A stretch of 64,000 nucleotides of DNA from Cichorium intybus (Eukaryota; Streptophyta; Magnoliopsida; Asterales; Asteraceae), in the NCBI GenBank assembly GCA_023525715.1, contig CM042012.1:44865441-44929440 (forward strand), written 5' to 3'. A program made the translations under genes and the position numbers. Below are positions 11,508-21,267 of the stretch, one piece after another (the stretch's first letter is position 1; each line of letters begins with the position of its first letter). The notes under the pieces were generated by a model. The model made no database searches. It saw nothing but the letters and a program-made list of their open reading frames with translations, and was not told the origin of the DNA.

Positions 11508-12088
11508 CTATTCTCGTGGAAGACCAATTAAAGTCATACAAAACTTCAATTTCTCTACTGAGACGACCTTGGTGAACATGTTTACAGGGTTCTTCGCTCT
11601 AAGGATTTTCTTCAAGATAAGCGTACCTTTGGTAAGTAACTCTTGAATGAAATGGTACCTCATCTTGATGTGTTTTTTCCTGTAATGAAACATCGAATTT
11701 TTCACAAGGTGTATGGAATTCTGGTTATCACAATACAACTAGCAATCCTCCTAATTCATGCCAAACTCTGATTAAAAGGTCTTCAACCAAAATAAACTCT
11801 TTGCTCAATTCTGCTAGAGCCATGTACTTGGCCTCGATGGTTGAAAGAGAATTACTCTTCTGTAGTCTTGACATACAACTGATTACGATCCCCCCCCCCC
11901 CCAATTGTGAATACATAACTCACAATTCTCCTTCCTGAATCTGCAAACCCCCCCCCCCCTAAGTAAGCATCTACATAACCTACTAGAATGACCTTTTGTC
12001 TTTTTGAAACTCAAGGCTGCATTTAAGGTTCCTTTTAAGTAATGAAGCAGCCACTTGGCTCCTTTCCAGTTCTCCTTTCCCAGATTTT
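11508..12088 (-). pseudogene. Copia RNase H remnant (3' part of the Tork-like host)
   Basis: On the minus strand the pieces read LGKENWKGAKWLLHYLKG, then ISCMSRLQKSNSLSTIEAKYMAL (RNase H acidic residue in TIEAKY), then YCDNQNSIHL (D of the CDNQ motif) and KHIKMRYHFIQELL. These are the standard RNase H landmarks of Copia pol. The frame is broken several times, and two runs of 13 C (11890-11902 and 11948-11960) interrupt it. It is the continuation of 19448-21115. Confidence 0.85.
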
Positions 12089-12781
12089 GTTGGATTAGGT
12101 GTCTAAGCCATGACTAATAATTTGTATTTACATAATTAATAGAAGCAAAGTCCATTTGGGTTGCCCTCATAGCTGGAGGTTTGGTAGAAAATTCGGTAGA
12201 GAGAAAGGTTGGTTTATTATGGGATTAATAAATCAATATAAATAAAAGATATGGTTTGTTAATATATTAAAGTGATAATATATTAATTAGAAACTATATT
12301 GATTGATTAATAATTAATCAGGAATTAATTAGATTAATTTCTGTGGCATTAATTAGATTAATCAGGAAGTCAGGGATTAAAGTCGTACAAATTCAATAGT
12401 TGAATTGCGGCGCGCGGCGCGCAAATGTAAAGGCTGCGACGCGCGTATGTATAATCCGAAAAATGGCTGACGGCTAGGGTTTCTTGTTTCCCTATAAATA
12501 GGGACCCCTAGACCTCATTATAAGTGCTCATTCTTCAATTCTCTCTGGAATTTTCGTGATCTTCCTGTGGCTCCCTGGGTGTGATCTCATTTGAGGCAGG
12601 ACACTTGTGCTGCTTAGCTTCAAGATTAAAACTAAAGGTTAGTTTTTCTGATTTATTCTTTTAGTTAATATTTGTTTGGCCTTTAGGAATTAGTTACATG
12701 TTCAAAGTAAGAAAACATAGATCTTTTCTAGGTTGCATGTGAACTTAGGTTATTTAGTTCATGGTTGCGGAAAACCTTTCA
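12089..12781 (+). repeat. Element C 5' LTR
   Basis: Starts TGTTGGATTAGGTG and ends CCTTTCA just before the PBS. A CpG-rich block (12406-12447) lies upstream of a TATA box (TATAAATA, 12493-12500). B's LTR has the same ends and the same TATA context but lacks the CpG-rich block. Confidence 0.95.
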
Positions 12782-12782
12782 G

Positions 12783-12794
12783 TGGTATCAGAGC
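12783..12794 (+). other. Primer binding site, initiator-Met tRNA (element C)
   Basis: TGGTATCAGAGC directly follows the LTR and is complementary to the 3' end of initiator tRNA-Met, the standard Copia primer. Confidence 0.93.
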
Positions 12795-13651
12795 TTTTGG
12801 TTGTTTTCTTTTTGAATGGCTGTAATAGTTTTCCTAATTAGGGTTTATTGTTTATAAATCTTTTGGGTCTGATTTCGATTTTGGGGTTTAGGGTTTTTGA
12901 AACCCTAGCCCCTCCCCCCTTCTTTTTCAATTTTCCTGGTTAGGGTTTTAGGAGGTTTTCTATTTTTGGTAACTTTAATTGGTTAATTAAATGGATAACC
13001 TTAAACCCAGTTTGTTTGAATTCGATAATTAGGGGTTTAAGATAGGTTTAAATTGATTTGATTAATTTGGAAAAACCTATCTACATTTGAATTAATTTAA
13101 TTAATTGTTTAATTAAAAGATAATTCAAGGGATTTAATTTAATTTTAATTTAATGGTTAAATTTCGAAAATTAAAGGATAAATCCTAAAATATTTTAAAA
13201 GGTTTAAAATATCTAGATTTAATTAATTTAATTAATAGTTTAATTAAAAGATAAATTAAATCAAATTAAAGGTTTAATTTAATTTGAAATTTAATAGTTA
13301 AATTTCAGGAAATTAAAAGATAAACCAAGAATATTTTAAAAGATTTAAAATACATCTTATATATATTATTAAAGGTTAATACTATATGTATAAGATAAAT
13401 TGGTTAGTCAAATCATTAGTAGGCCTCATTCATAAAGCTGGTCTATAAAGTGGGTATAAGGTCACTGCCTATAAAATGGCGGTCTAATGGGTGTACACTC
13501 TCACCCACCGCTCGCCTGATCAGTGGAGGGTCGTTAGCTGAACAGTTTTGATAGGACCGCTTAATCATTAAAAGTATAATGATCAAAGTACTAGAACCCG
13601 TACAAGAATTCCCAATCTAGTTACTTTAGAAAAAATGTGAATTTGATGCTA

Positions 13652-13824
13652 ACCCATAAAATTGCACATTGCACTTTATGAAACGTTGGTGGAGCGTGTG
13701 TGGGTTACCGGCACACCAATGGGGGTTCATAAAGAGTGGCAATGGGTTTCTCGGGTGTTATCATTGTTGATGGAGCGTGTGTGGTTAACCGGCACATCAA
13801 TTTGAGATGATAATGGACCCCGAG
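13652..13824 (+). other. Paired structured RNA hairpins in the leader of C (HP-A and HP-B)
   Basis: HP-A: ACCCAT (13652-13657) pairs with ATGGGT (13742-13747), TTTATGAA (13675-13682) with TTCATAAA (13726-13733), and TTGGTG (13686-13691) with CACCAA (13714-13719). HP-B: CTCGGG (13750-13755) pairs with CCCGAG (13819-13824), TTATCAT (13758-13764) with ATGATAA (13807-13813), and TTGATG (13767-13772) with CATCAA (13795-13800). Both enclose a 22-nt apex containing AGCGTGTG and ACCGGCA. The same apex with different but still complementary arms recurs in B and D and twice more in C. Function unknown. Confidence 0.75.
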
Positions 13825-13840
13825 AGTACCAAGCTAATTT

Positions 13841-13918
13841 GCATGGTTATTCACACCCGGTTTGTGATCCTCGGCATCCCAGTCACAAACGGTGGGGCAT
13901 ATCCGAGATTAAACATGC
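13841..13918 (+). other. Third leader hairpin of element C (HP-C)
   Basis: GTTTGTGA (13860-13867) pairs with TCACAAAC (13883-13890) inside an outer GCATG/CATGC pair (13841-13845, 13914-13918). B and D have the same arrangement at the same distance after HP-B. Confidence 0.6.
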
Positions 13919-14128
13919 CATTGAACAGTTCAATGAATCTCACAGATCTAGGAATTTCATAAGACTGAAATTGATAAAAGTTATCTACCATAATGACCAC
14001 TGTGTTGTGACTACGGCATCCCTCTTCACAGCATAGTTGGGGTATTTTGGATCCTAGCCTTTTTAAATAATGTATATTGGGTAATTATTTAAAAGGATGA
14101 ATTAAACGAATAAATTCAAATTTTATAT

Positions 14129-15065
14129 ATGTCTGAAGAAAGTGTCATTCTCCTCCTTCCCCTCCTTCACCTATTTCTGAGAGCTTCAGATAGCACCTGT
14201 TAAATATGGTAAGGCTGACTGGCCTTGACTATATGATATGGTTTTGCAATTAGAGAATAGTTCTTAGTTTTGCTGGCGAACCATATCAAACTGAGTGTCC
14301 GCTCCCAAACATGGCATCACACAACAGCTTGTGATGAGCATGACTCCTTGACTATTGAGTCCAAGGAAGTTCGTTGCCTTATGCTATTGATCATTAACCC
14401 CGAGTTCCGTAGGGATTTAGAATTCCTGGGGTCTGATAAGTTAGCACAGCTAGTTCAGGAAAGGTTCCGTGAACTGGTTGAATAAAGGGAACGAACTAGG
14501 ATCTTCAAAGAGCTTGAAGTTGCAAGCTAGAAGTAGCACCAGTTTGCGTGTTCCCGAGATTAAGGGATACATAGGCAAACAGTATAAAACTGGTTTCCCT
14601 TTGTGATCGGGAGTTAAGCATTAGCTCAACTCGCTGATCTGTTCATCCAGATGAACAGAAAGGGTAACCGGATAAGACAATCGTGGAAGTGCATTCAATG
14701 TCGACTCTGTATGAATCGTTCATGGAGAAGCATAGTTCCATTAATTCAGCTGCTTCAGGATTGAGTCCAGTATTAAGGTGCATCAAGAAATGATCCAGAT
14801 CGTCTGGACCGATTGTTCGATGTTTCAAACTGGGAATCCACAAGGTGGGACACAGTCATGGAAAGATTGGAAAAATGCTCCAAAGCCAAACTGTTTGGTA
14901 AACTCATAAATATCTTAGAATTCAGAACACCTGATCCTCATTTCCTTGATACATGATGTGTTTCACATATTTGCTCTGTATGCACGAACTCTGGAGGATG
15001 CGGGATGGTGTCGCACAGGAGCATATTCGGATTGGATCTGGAGCTCGTGCGGTTTTTGAGTTAAG
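14129..15065 (+). pseudogene. Gag and protease traces in element C
   Basis: A short ORF (14270-14485) contains VRCLMLLIINPEFRRDLEFL and AQLVQERFRELVE, which line up with the B Gag segment VACIMIATMNPELQ...LAEKFRK. Around 14945-14990 the frame reads LDT-stop-CVSHIC, a ghost of the protease motif LDTGCGFHIC in B. No zinc knuckle, integrase or RT motif is readable further on. The remnant is far more decayed than the LTR pair, so C was already coding-dead when it inserted. Confidence 0.6.
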
Positions 15066-16602
15066 CTAGATATTTTTTCTTGTTATTAGTTTATAGATAC
15101 ATACGACATGGATTCGCATAGTACATTGTTCTGAGGATAATTCTAGTTTAATGAAATATTTTTTTTTTGAAACATGATTGTTTTAATTGTCCTCGAAAAT
15201 GTTGTGTGAATGTGTTGAAGACGTAAATGGTAATAACTTGAATGTTGATACATCCAATGGGATTGGATTTGTAAATTGTGTTCTTTATGATTGTCAAAGT
15301 AAATTTTATGAGAATCACTTCAACCAAAGGTCCAGTTGGACAGGACTTTGGAATCATTTGACTTAGAGTCACATGATGAATTGAGTGCTTAATAAAATTA
15401 ATTGTGGCAAGAAAGGAATCGCCCAAATATCCAATGGATAGGATTTTAGAATCAGTTGACTTGGAGTCAGGTGATGATTGCATGTCTTGAACAATATTAA
15501 CAAAGTCATAAATTTACATGGAACTGTAAAGGTATTAAGATTTTGAGCAACAGACACATAAGTTACTGTGTATTGCTCGAATCTTCGAACAGAACACGAT
15601 TAGTTATGCTTCATGATATTTGCCAAATGGTTTGACAAATATGGCTTCGCTTATCGGAATAAGCGATTGATTGGAACCTTGAAGTGTCCATGGATTTCAA
15701 AGGAAGTATAAGATCAACAGAACCTGAGTGACAACACAGACTGAGAAAATGTTTCACAGTTTATCCTCTTCCAAGAGCATTAGTGGTTATAATGTATATT
15801 AGGGAAGATGATGGAGCATTGATCAAAATAGTTTTTGATCCTCAATGTATAAGATACATTTCCGATTAGTATTTCAATGAATTGAATATTCAACCAGTCA
15901 GACCACAAAAACCATATTCCGACCACATCTTAGACTAAGTAGGTTATGTTGACACTGTCTGAAATGTAAAGCTGGGATCGTCCCACTAGTACATAGAAAG
16001 TCCAGGGTCATGTAGCATTCGTCTGAATCTCATGATAAGCCTGAAACTGATCAGCAATGTCGTTTCATTGGCCACTCCGGTTATCCTTTGAAAGAAGAGT
16101 ACTTTTAGAAAGAACTCAAGTTCTAAGGAAACAGTGGGAGTAAGAATAATTCTGAATGAGTTCAGGGATTAGCCAAGTGAAAGAACCATTAGTCACCATT
16201 GGGACTTGACCAGGAATTAGATTCCTGTTAAACCTGGCATACCCTCTCTTCGCTTGACCAGTAGTTATTGTCACTGTCATAAGGAGTTATGATTTGGGTG
16301 ATATACCGGGTAGTGGTAAAACACTAAAGATGGTACGGATAAGTAATCCGACTGCTGGAAGCATTGGTGAGCCCAGTTGCTGCCAAATAAGAGAACCTTA
16401 CCGCGAGACACAGTCTATGTGACAGTTTGATTGATCTTTACAACTGGTCTAGGAACCAGTGGGAGTAATTGAATCATCAAAAGAAGGGAACATAGAAATG
16501 TACTTACAGAACATCTGGTTGAATGAGTCATCACTTGGAGTCAAGCAATTGATTCTGAGAGAAGCACTCTCAATAGAAGATGTAATCTGAGAGGATTCTG
16601 CG

Positions 16603-16677
16603 TGGCATAGTGTGAGTCGTTAGTGGAGCGTTTCTGGTTTACCGGCACACTAATAGGAACTCACATAGAGCATGCCA
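16603..16677 (+). other. 22-nt-apex hairpin, internal copy 1 (element C)
   Basis: Nested arms TGGCAT/ATGCCA (16603-16608, 16672-16677), TGTGAGT/ACTCACA (16611-16617, 16659-16665) and GTTAGTG/CACTAAT (16619-16625, 16648-16654) enclose a 22-nt apex (16626-16647). It starts GAGCGT and ends ACCGGCA. The outer arms share no sequence with those of the leader hairpins but are fully complementary. Confidence 0.75.
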
Positions 16678-17607
16678 TTACAAAAGGTACACGGCCCCGG
16701 GATTCGTCCCATGGGCATCTCGCAAGAAAGGATATTCGGATTCTCAAAATAGGCCAAAAGGTTTGGATTTTGTGAATAGTCTGAAAGATTTCCTTTAATA
16801 TGTCGGAAAGGTTTGGATTTCGGTTTCGCAAAATGTGCCATAAGTTCTGGATTTTGTGAATAGTCCGAAAGAGTCATATAACGGTGTCAAAGCCAGTGGG
16901 AGTATCGTTGTTATCTGCTATCATTGTATGTGGGTTACATACTGGTTCTAGGAAATGTCTCTTATCATTACAAAGTGTAATGACTTGGTGTTAAGAAACG
17001 GTTCGCTATGAAAGACTTTAAGAGATACAACATACTCAGGTGGTTGTGAACATCTATTAGATAGATCAGAATTCTGCCAATATGATCTTGATGAGATTCA
17101 AGATGCATAACCCCAGGAATGGAGTTTCATGTCATTACAAAGTGTAATGAATTGGCATGAAAGAAACAAAGAAGGTGCAACATACTCACGTAGTTCACAG
17201 ACATCTATCGGATACATGAGACTGACAGTATAGACTTAGCCGTTGAAAATATGATCTTGATGGGATTCAAGATGCATAAGAAAGAGTCTCCAAAAGGAAA
17301 TGTTTCCGGAAATCATGACACAAGGATTATTGGTAATCTTAGGATTCCGAAAGGGTTTGGAATGAGATTACATCAGGTTCCACGAGCCTCTTGGACCAAT
17401 CAGAAGTGTTATGAACATACCCTGATGACTTGATGCTTAGAGCATGGTAAGTTAGTTTCAGGATATGACCTGGCTGAGAGTACTGTTTGGATTTTGAACA
17501 CACGTGAGAAATCATTGGGAAATGATTAGGGTGAATGATTTGAAAGGAGTTTCAAATCAGTAATTATTTACACCAGAACGTGGTGCTGTAGGACTTCATG
17601 GTTAAAG

Positions 17608-17669
17608 AATTTCGTTGGTTTCTGATGGGGCGCATGTGGTTCACCGGCACATCATAACACCTCGAAATT
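17608..17669 (+). other. 22-nt-apex hairpin, internal copy 2 (element C)
   Basis: AATTTCG/CGAAATT (17608-17614, 17663-17669) and TGATG/CATCA (17623-17627, 17650-17654) enclose a 22-nt apex (17628-17649). It starts GGGCGC and ends ACCGGCA. The outer arms again differ from the other copies while staying complementary. Confidence 0.72.
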
Positions 17670-18004
17670 GTCTTAGGGTATAGTCGTGTAAACTAAAGAC
17701 CCGAGAACCATGGGCAGTCACGGTACACATCACCATAATGGATTTGTGAGAGAGAATGACAAAATGACAAATTGAGATATCATCGGAAGAGTATCCGATA
17801 GGATCATCTGCAATAAAGTGTATAAGTGTTGGACACTTGGATACATAGAAAGAGTGAAAAAGGTCATAGACATAGATATAAAAGGCTTGAATTGAAAGTT
17901 TAAAAGAGAATAAGAAACCGATAATAGTTATGATAAATCCGACTTGGTGATTACCTCGTGGAGACTTGGTAATTAGCAGGAGTAGCTGCCAGTCAGATTT
18001 TATG

Positions 18005-18753
18005 TTTCACTTTTGCATGTTTACTTCCTGAATAATTGGATTATTCAAATATCCACAGTCATTCATACTCTTAGGGAGTAAGTATGAAGGAAGACTGTCA
18101 TGAATTGGTTTGTAGATTGTCTAAGGAGTTAGACATAGCAATAAGATTGCTACATCGTTCATGAGTACTTGGAAATGGAGATTTGAGTATTGGATAAACC
18201 CGCGCTCAATGGATTGCTTCATGGATTATATCACGAGCAATGTTGAGACGATAATATCTTATGGTCTTAAAGTTGAGAGATATGAGTTATAATTTGCAAG
18301 GCGGTTGTTCATTGATAGTACGAAAACGCATCGGTAACTCGGTGTTATAAAACGTGCTGTTGTGAGTGATTTTTCGGGTAAAAGATATAACATATTAGTC
18401 GAAGCTTATTCGTCCCTTGACCCAGACGGGAAACAGATATCTGTTGGCCACTCGATGATTTTAAAGTTGACTGAAGCGCTGGCCAGCCAGGACTGAATTG
18501 ATTCGTTCAATTAGAAGTCTAAAAGTCATAAGCAAAATCGGAAATCGGGAAACAGTGTGTCAGACAGAGATTGATCTCAATCCATGTCTCATGTCTGAAA
18601 ATATCTTGTTGGACGAAGGATCATCTGATCACTTATCTATGGACAGAACTGACTAGGTCAGAGTTCGGCAGCAGTTTCTAGGAAGCTACAGTTTGCTGAT
18701 TAATTAGAGGTTAAATTGGTAATTATAGTCATAGACTTATCCAAGTGGGAGAC
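18005..18753 (+). other. 3' tail and polypurine tract of element C
   Basis: This stretch closely parallels the 3' tail of element B (about 57775-58512). Shared phrases include GGAGTAAGTATGAAG, CCCGCGCTCAATGG and the palindrome CAGATATCTG. It ends in the purine tract AAGTGGGAGA (18743-18752) immediately before the 3' LTR. Non-coding. Confidence 0.75.
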
Positions 18754-19447
18754 TGTTGGATTAGGTGTCTAAGCCATGACTAATAATTTGTATTTACATA
18801 ATTAATAGAAGCAAAGTCCATTTGGGTTTGCCTCATAGCTGGAGGTTTGGTAGAAAATTCGGTAGAGAGAAAGGTTGGTATGTTATGGGATTAATAAATC
18901 AATAGAAATAAAAGATATGGTTTGTTAATATATTAAAGTGATAATATATTAATTAGAAACTATATTGATTGATTAATAATTAATCAGGAATTAATTAGAT
19001 TAATTTCTGTGGCATTAATTAGATTAATCAGGAAGTCAGGGATTAAAGTCATACAAATTCAATAGTTGAATTGCGGCGCGCGGCGCGCAAATGTAAAGGC
19101 CGCGACGCGCGTACGTATAATCCGGAAAATGGCTGACGGCTAGGGTTTCTTGTTTCCCTATAAATAGGGACCCCTAGACCTCATTATAAGTGCTCATTCT
19201 TCAATTCTCTCTGGAATTTTCGTGATCTTCCTGTGGCTCCCTGGGTGTGATCTCATTTGAGGCAGGACACTTGTGCTGCTTAGCTTCAAGATTAAAACTA
19301 AAGGTTAGTTTTTCTGATTTATTCTTTTAGTTAATATTTGTTTGGCCTTTAGGAATTAGTTACATGTTCAAAGTAAGAAAACATAGATCTTTTCTAGGTT
19401 GCATGTGAACTTAGGTTATTTAGTTCATGGTTGCGGAAAACCTTTCA
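18754..19447 (+). repeat. Element C 3' LTR
   Basis: 694 bp, starting TGTTGGATT and ending CTTTCA, followed by the GATTT target duplication. It differs from the 5' LTR by one extra A near its start and about nine substitutions, several of them C/T or G/A at CpG. Confidence 0.95.
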
Positions 19448-21115
19448 GATTTAACATGAACCTGCTGACTACTCCCACTACAGGCGCAATGTTTGGTCTC
19501 GTGCACACCATTGCGTTCATCAATATACCTACTACAAACGCATAGGGGATCTTGACCATAGTTTCCTTGTCTTCTTCCTTCTTTAGGGATTGTTTATTTG
19601 AGAATCGCATATGACTCCCAAAGAGTGTACACCTAGGCTTCACATCGGTCATACTGAACCTCTCCAAAACTTTACGAGTGTACTTCTTTTGTGAAAGTTT
19701 TAGAACTCTTAAATCTCTATCTCATACGATTCTCATTCCCAAAAGCTGCCTAGTTATGTAGGTACTTTATCTCAAACTCTCTACCTAACAGCTTCTTAAG
19801 CTTGTTGATCTCCTGTATGTTGGACTCTGCCACCAACATATCATAAACATAAAGCAAGAAGATGATGTATGAAGATTGAAACTTCTTCTGGTAACAACAA
19901 TGATCTCTTTCACTTCGACAGTAGTCGTATCTCCTCTTAAATCTATCAAAATTGAAGTACCAATGTATTGGAGCTTGCTTCAATCCATACAGGCTTTTCT
20001 TCAACTTGCACACCAGTTTTTCCTTTCCAAAAACTTGAAACCTTCTGGTTATGCCATGTAGAAATCTTCATCAAGGTCTTCATGCAAGAACACAGTCTTC
20101 ACATCAAGTTCTTTAAGATATAGATCTTCGGATGCCACAACACCAAGGATTGTTCTGATTGTGGTCATCTTCACAACCGGAGAGAATATTTCATTATAGT
20201 CAACCACCTCAGTTTGTTGGAAATCCTTTACCACCAATCTCGCCTTGTATCTCTTGCCTCCATCAGCTTGAACCCTAACCCTGAATATCCATCTGTTGGT
20301 CAATTCCTTCTTCTTTGCTGGTAACTTGAAAATAGACCAAGTCTCGTTCTTGTCAAGTGAACGCCACTCATCCTCTTTGAACTTCTTCCATTGTATGGAT
20401 TCTTTCATCATCAAGGCCTCTGGATAAGTTTTTGGTTCTCCATTCTCGGTCAACAACAAATAAGTTAATGCTAGGTAGGAACCGGAGGTCTTCTTTCTCG
20501 AGTAGACCAACAAATGATACTTCCTGCTGCAGTATCGGTACCATCGCCCTCTTTGTCTGATGAATTTTTGCTTGAGGCTATACTTCCCTCGACTCACTCC
20601 TACTCACCCCAGTGTCACCAAATGTTTCTATGATCCCGCTGTCTTTAGTCACCCCGCCTTCTCATGTGGTACCGAAAGGATCTACAAGATCGTTGTTAGG
20701 AATATCAACCTCTATTTGATTCAAAATTTCTACTTCAATCAAAAGAATCCACAAACTCGTCTTTATACAAGGCACCTTCATTGAATGTCAAATCCCAACT
20801 CCTGATAACCCTACGATTTTGGCTATTCCAAAAGCGGTACCCCATGACATCCAAGTCGTACCCTGTCAAGAAGCACTTATTCGCCTTTGCCTCTAGCTTG
20901 TCCTTATCACTGTCATTAACCATGATATACAAGACGCAACCGAAGACTATTAAATAACCGAGGGACATGTCACGACCTTGCCATTTCTCTTCTAGAATCT
21001 TGAACCCTATGGGAATAGAGGGTCCTCTGTTGATTATGTAAGCTGCTGTGTTGATGGCATCGAGCGAGATCATTTTTGGAATCCCCACATGTAAGGATGC
21101 CAACTCATAGTGCAT
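19448..21115 (-). pseudogene. Copia integrase C-terminus and reverse transcriptase (5' part of the Tork-like host)
   Basis: Minus strand. 21115-20735 is the integrase end (AINTAAYIINRGPS, FGCVLYIMVNDSDKDKL, KCFLTGYDLDVMGYRFW). 20597-20049 is the RT N-part (ETWSIFKLPAKKKELTNRWIF, KARLVVKDFQQ, LKELDVKTVFLHEDLDEDFYM). 20013-19750 carries CKLKKSLYGLKQAP and LLYVYDMLVAES, where the catalytic YVDD is changed to YVYD. 19667-19448 is the RT end (PYAFVVGILMNAMVCTRP, VSRFMLN). Frame breaks separate all four. The catalytic change plus breaks make this a clear pseudogene. Confidence 0.88.
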
Positions 21116-21267
21116 TCATTGCCTATGATGATGGTAAGAGCTTCCCGAAGGATACCTCTGAGGAGAGTGAAGTTGAAGAAGAAATGGGTTAAGAAGAGTT
21201 TGGAGATCTGGGTTACAAGGGATTTGAGACAAAGAATGTGATTGATGCAGGGGTTTTGAAGATCTGA
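21116..21267. other. Short unassigned junction sequence
   Basis: About 150 bases between the minus-strand Tork-like remnant and the start of homology to SIRE gag in element G. I see no motif, LTR end or target duplication that assigns it to either side. Confidence 0.3.

Larger units (their letters stand above)
15066..18004 (+). other. Non-coding interior of element C, rich in inverted repeats
   Basis: No ORF above about 75 codons and no recognisable domain. It contains many perfect short inverted repeats, including related pairs at 15330-15371 and 15428-15469, a long one at 15817-15847, and two further copies of the 22-nt-apex hairpin at 16603-16677 and 17608-17669. It occupies the space of pol in element B. 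Confidence 0.6.
12089..19447 (+). mobile_element. Element C: coding-dead Ty1/Copia element with near-identical LTRs
   Basis: A 7359-bp unit with LTRs of 693 bp (12089-12781) and 694 bp (18754-19447), a tRNA-iMet PBS and a purine tract. It is flanked by a perfect target duplication GATTT (12084-12088 and 19448-19452). The LTRs differ at about nine positions plus one 1-base indel by my count, so insertion was recent. The interior has only traces of gag and protease and no usable ORF. Leader (12782 to about 14100) and 3' tail (about 18005-18753) closely match coding element B. The natural reading is a non-autonomous derivative mobilised by a B-like partner. Confidence 0.93.
11508..21115 (-). mobile_element. 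Tork-like Ty1/Copia remnant, split by element C
   Basis: Two minus-strand parts, 21115-19448 (integrase C-terminus and reverse transcriptase) and 12088-11508 (end of RT and RNase H), join at a Copia motif: ...VSRFMLN from the first continues as LGKENWKGAKWLLHYLKG in the second. The junction is exactly the GATTT target duplication of element C. No LTRs were found. Many frameshifts and stops show this is the older host. Tork-like is judged from integrase and RT wording; the lineage is not certain. Confidence 0.85.

Noticed and set aside
11890..11960. Two C13 tracts as a functional G-quadruplex pair
   Set aside because: They interrupt RNase H codons of a dead element and look like slippage expansions; no further evidence of function.
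12783..12794. tRNA gene fragments at TGGTATCAGAGC and TGGCGCCGTTGCCGGGGA sites
   Set aside because: These are primer binding sites next to LTR ends; no cloverleaf sequence surrounds them.
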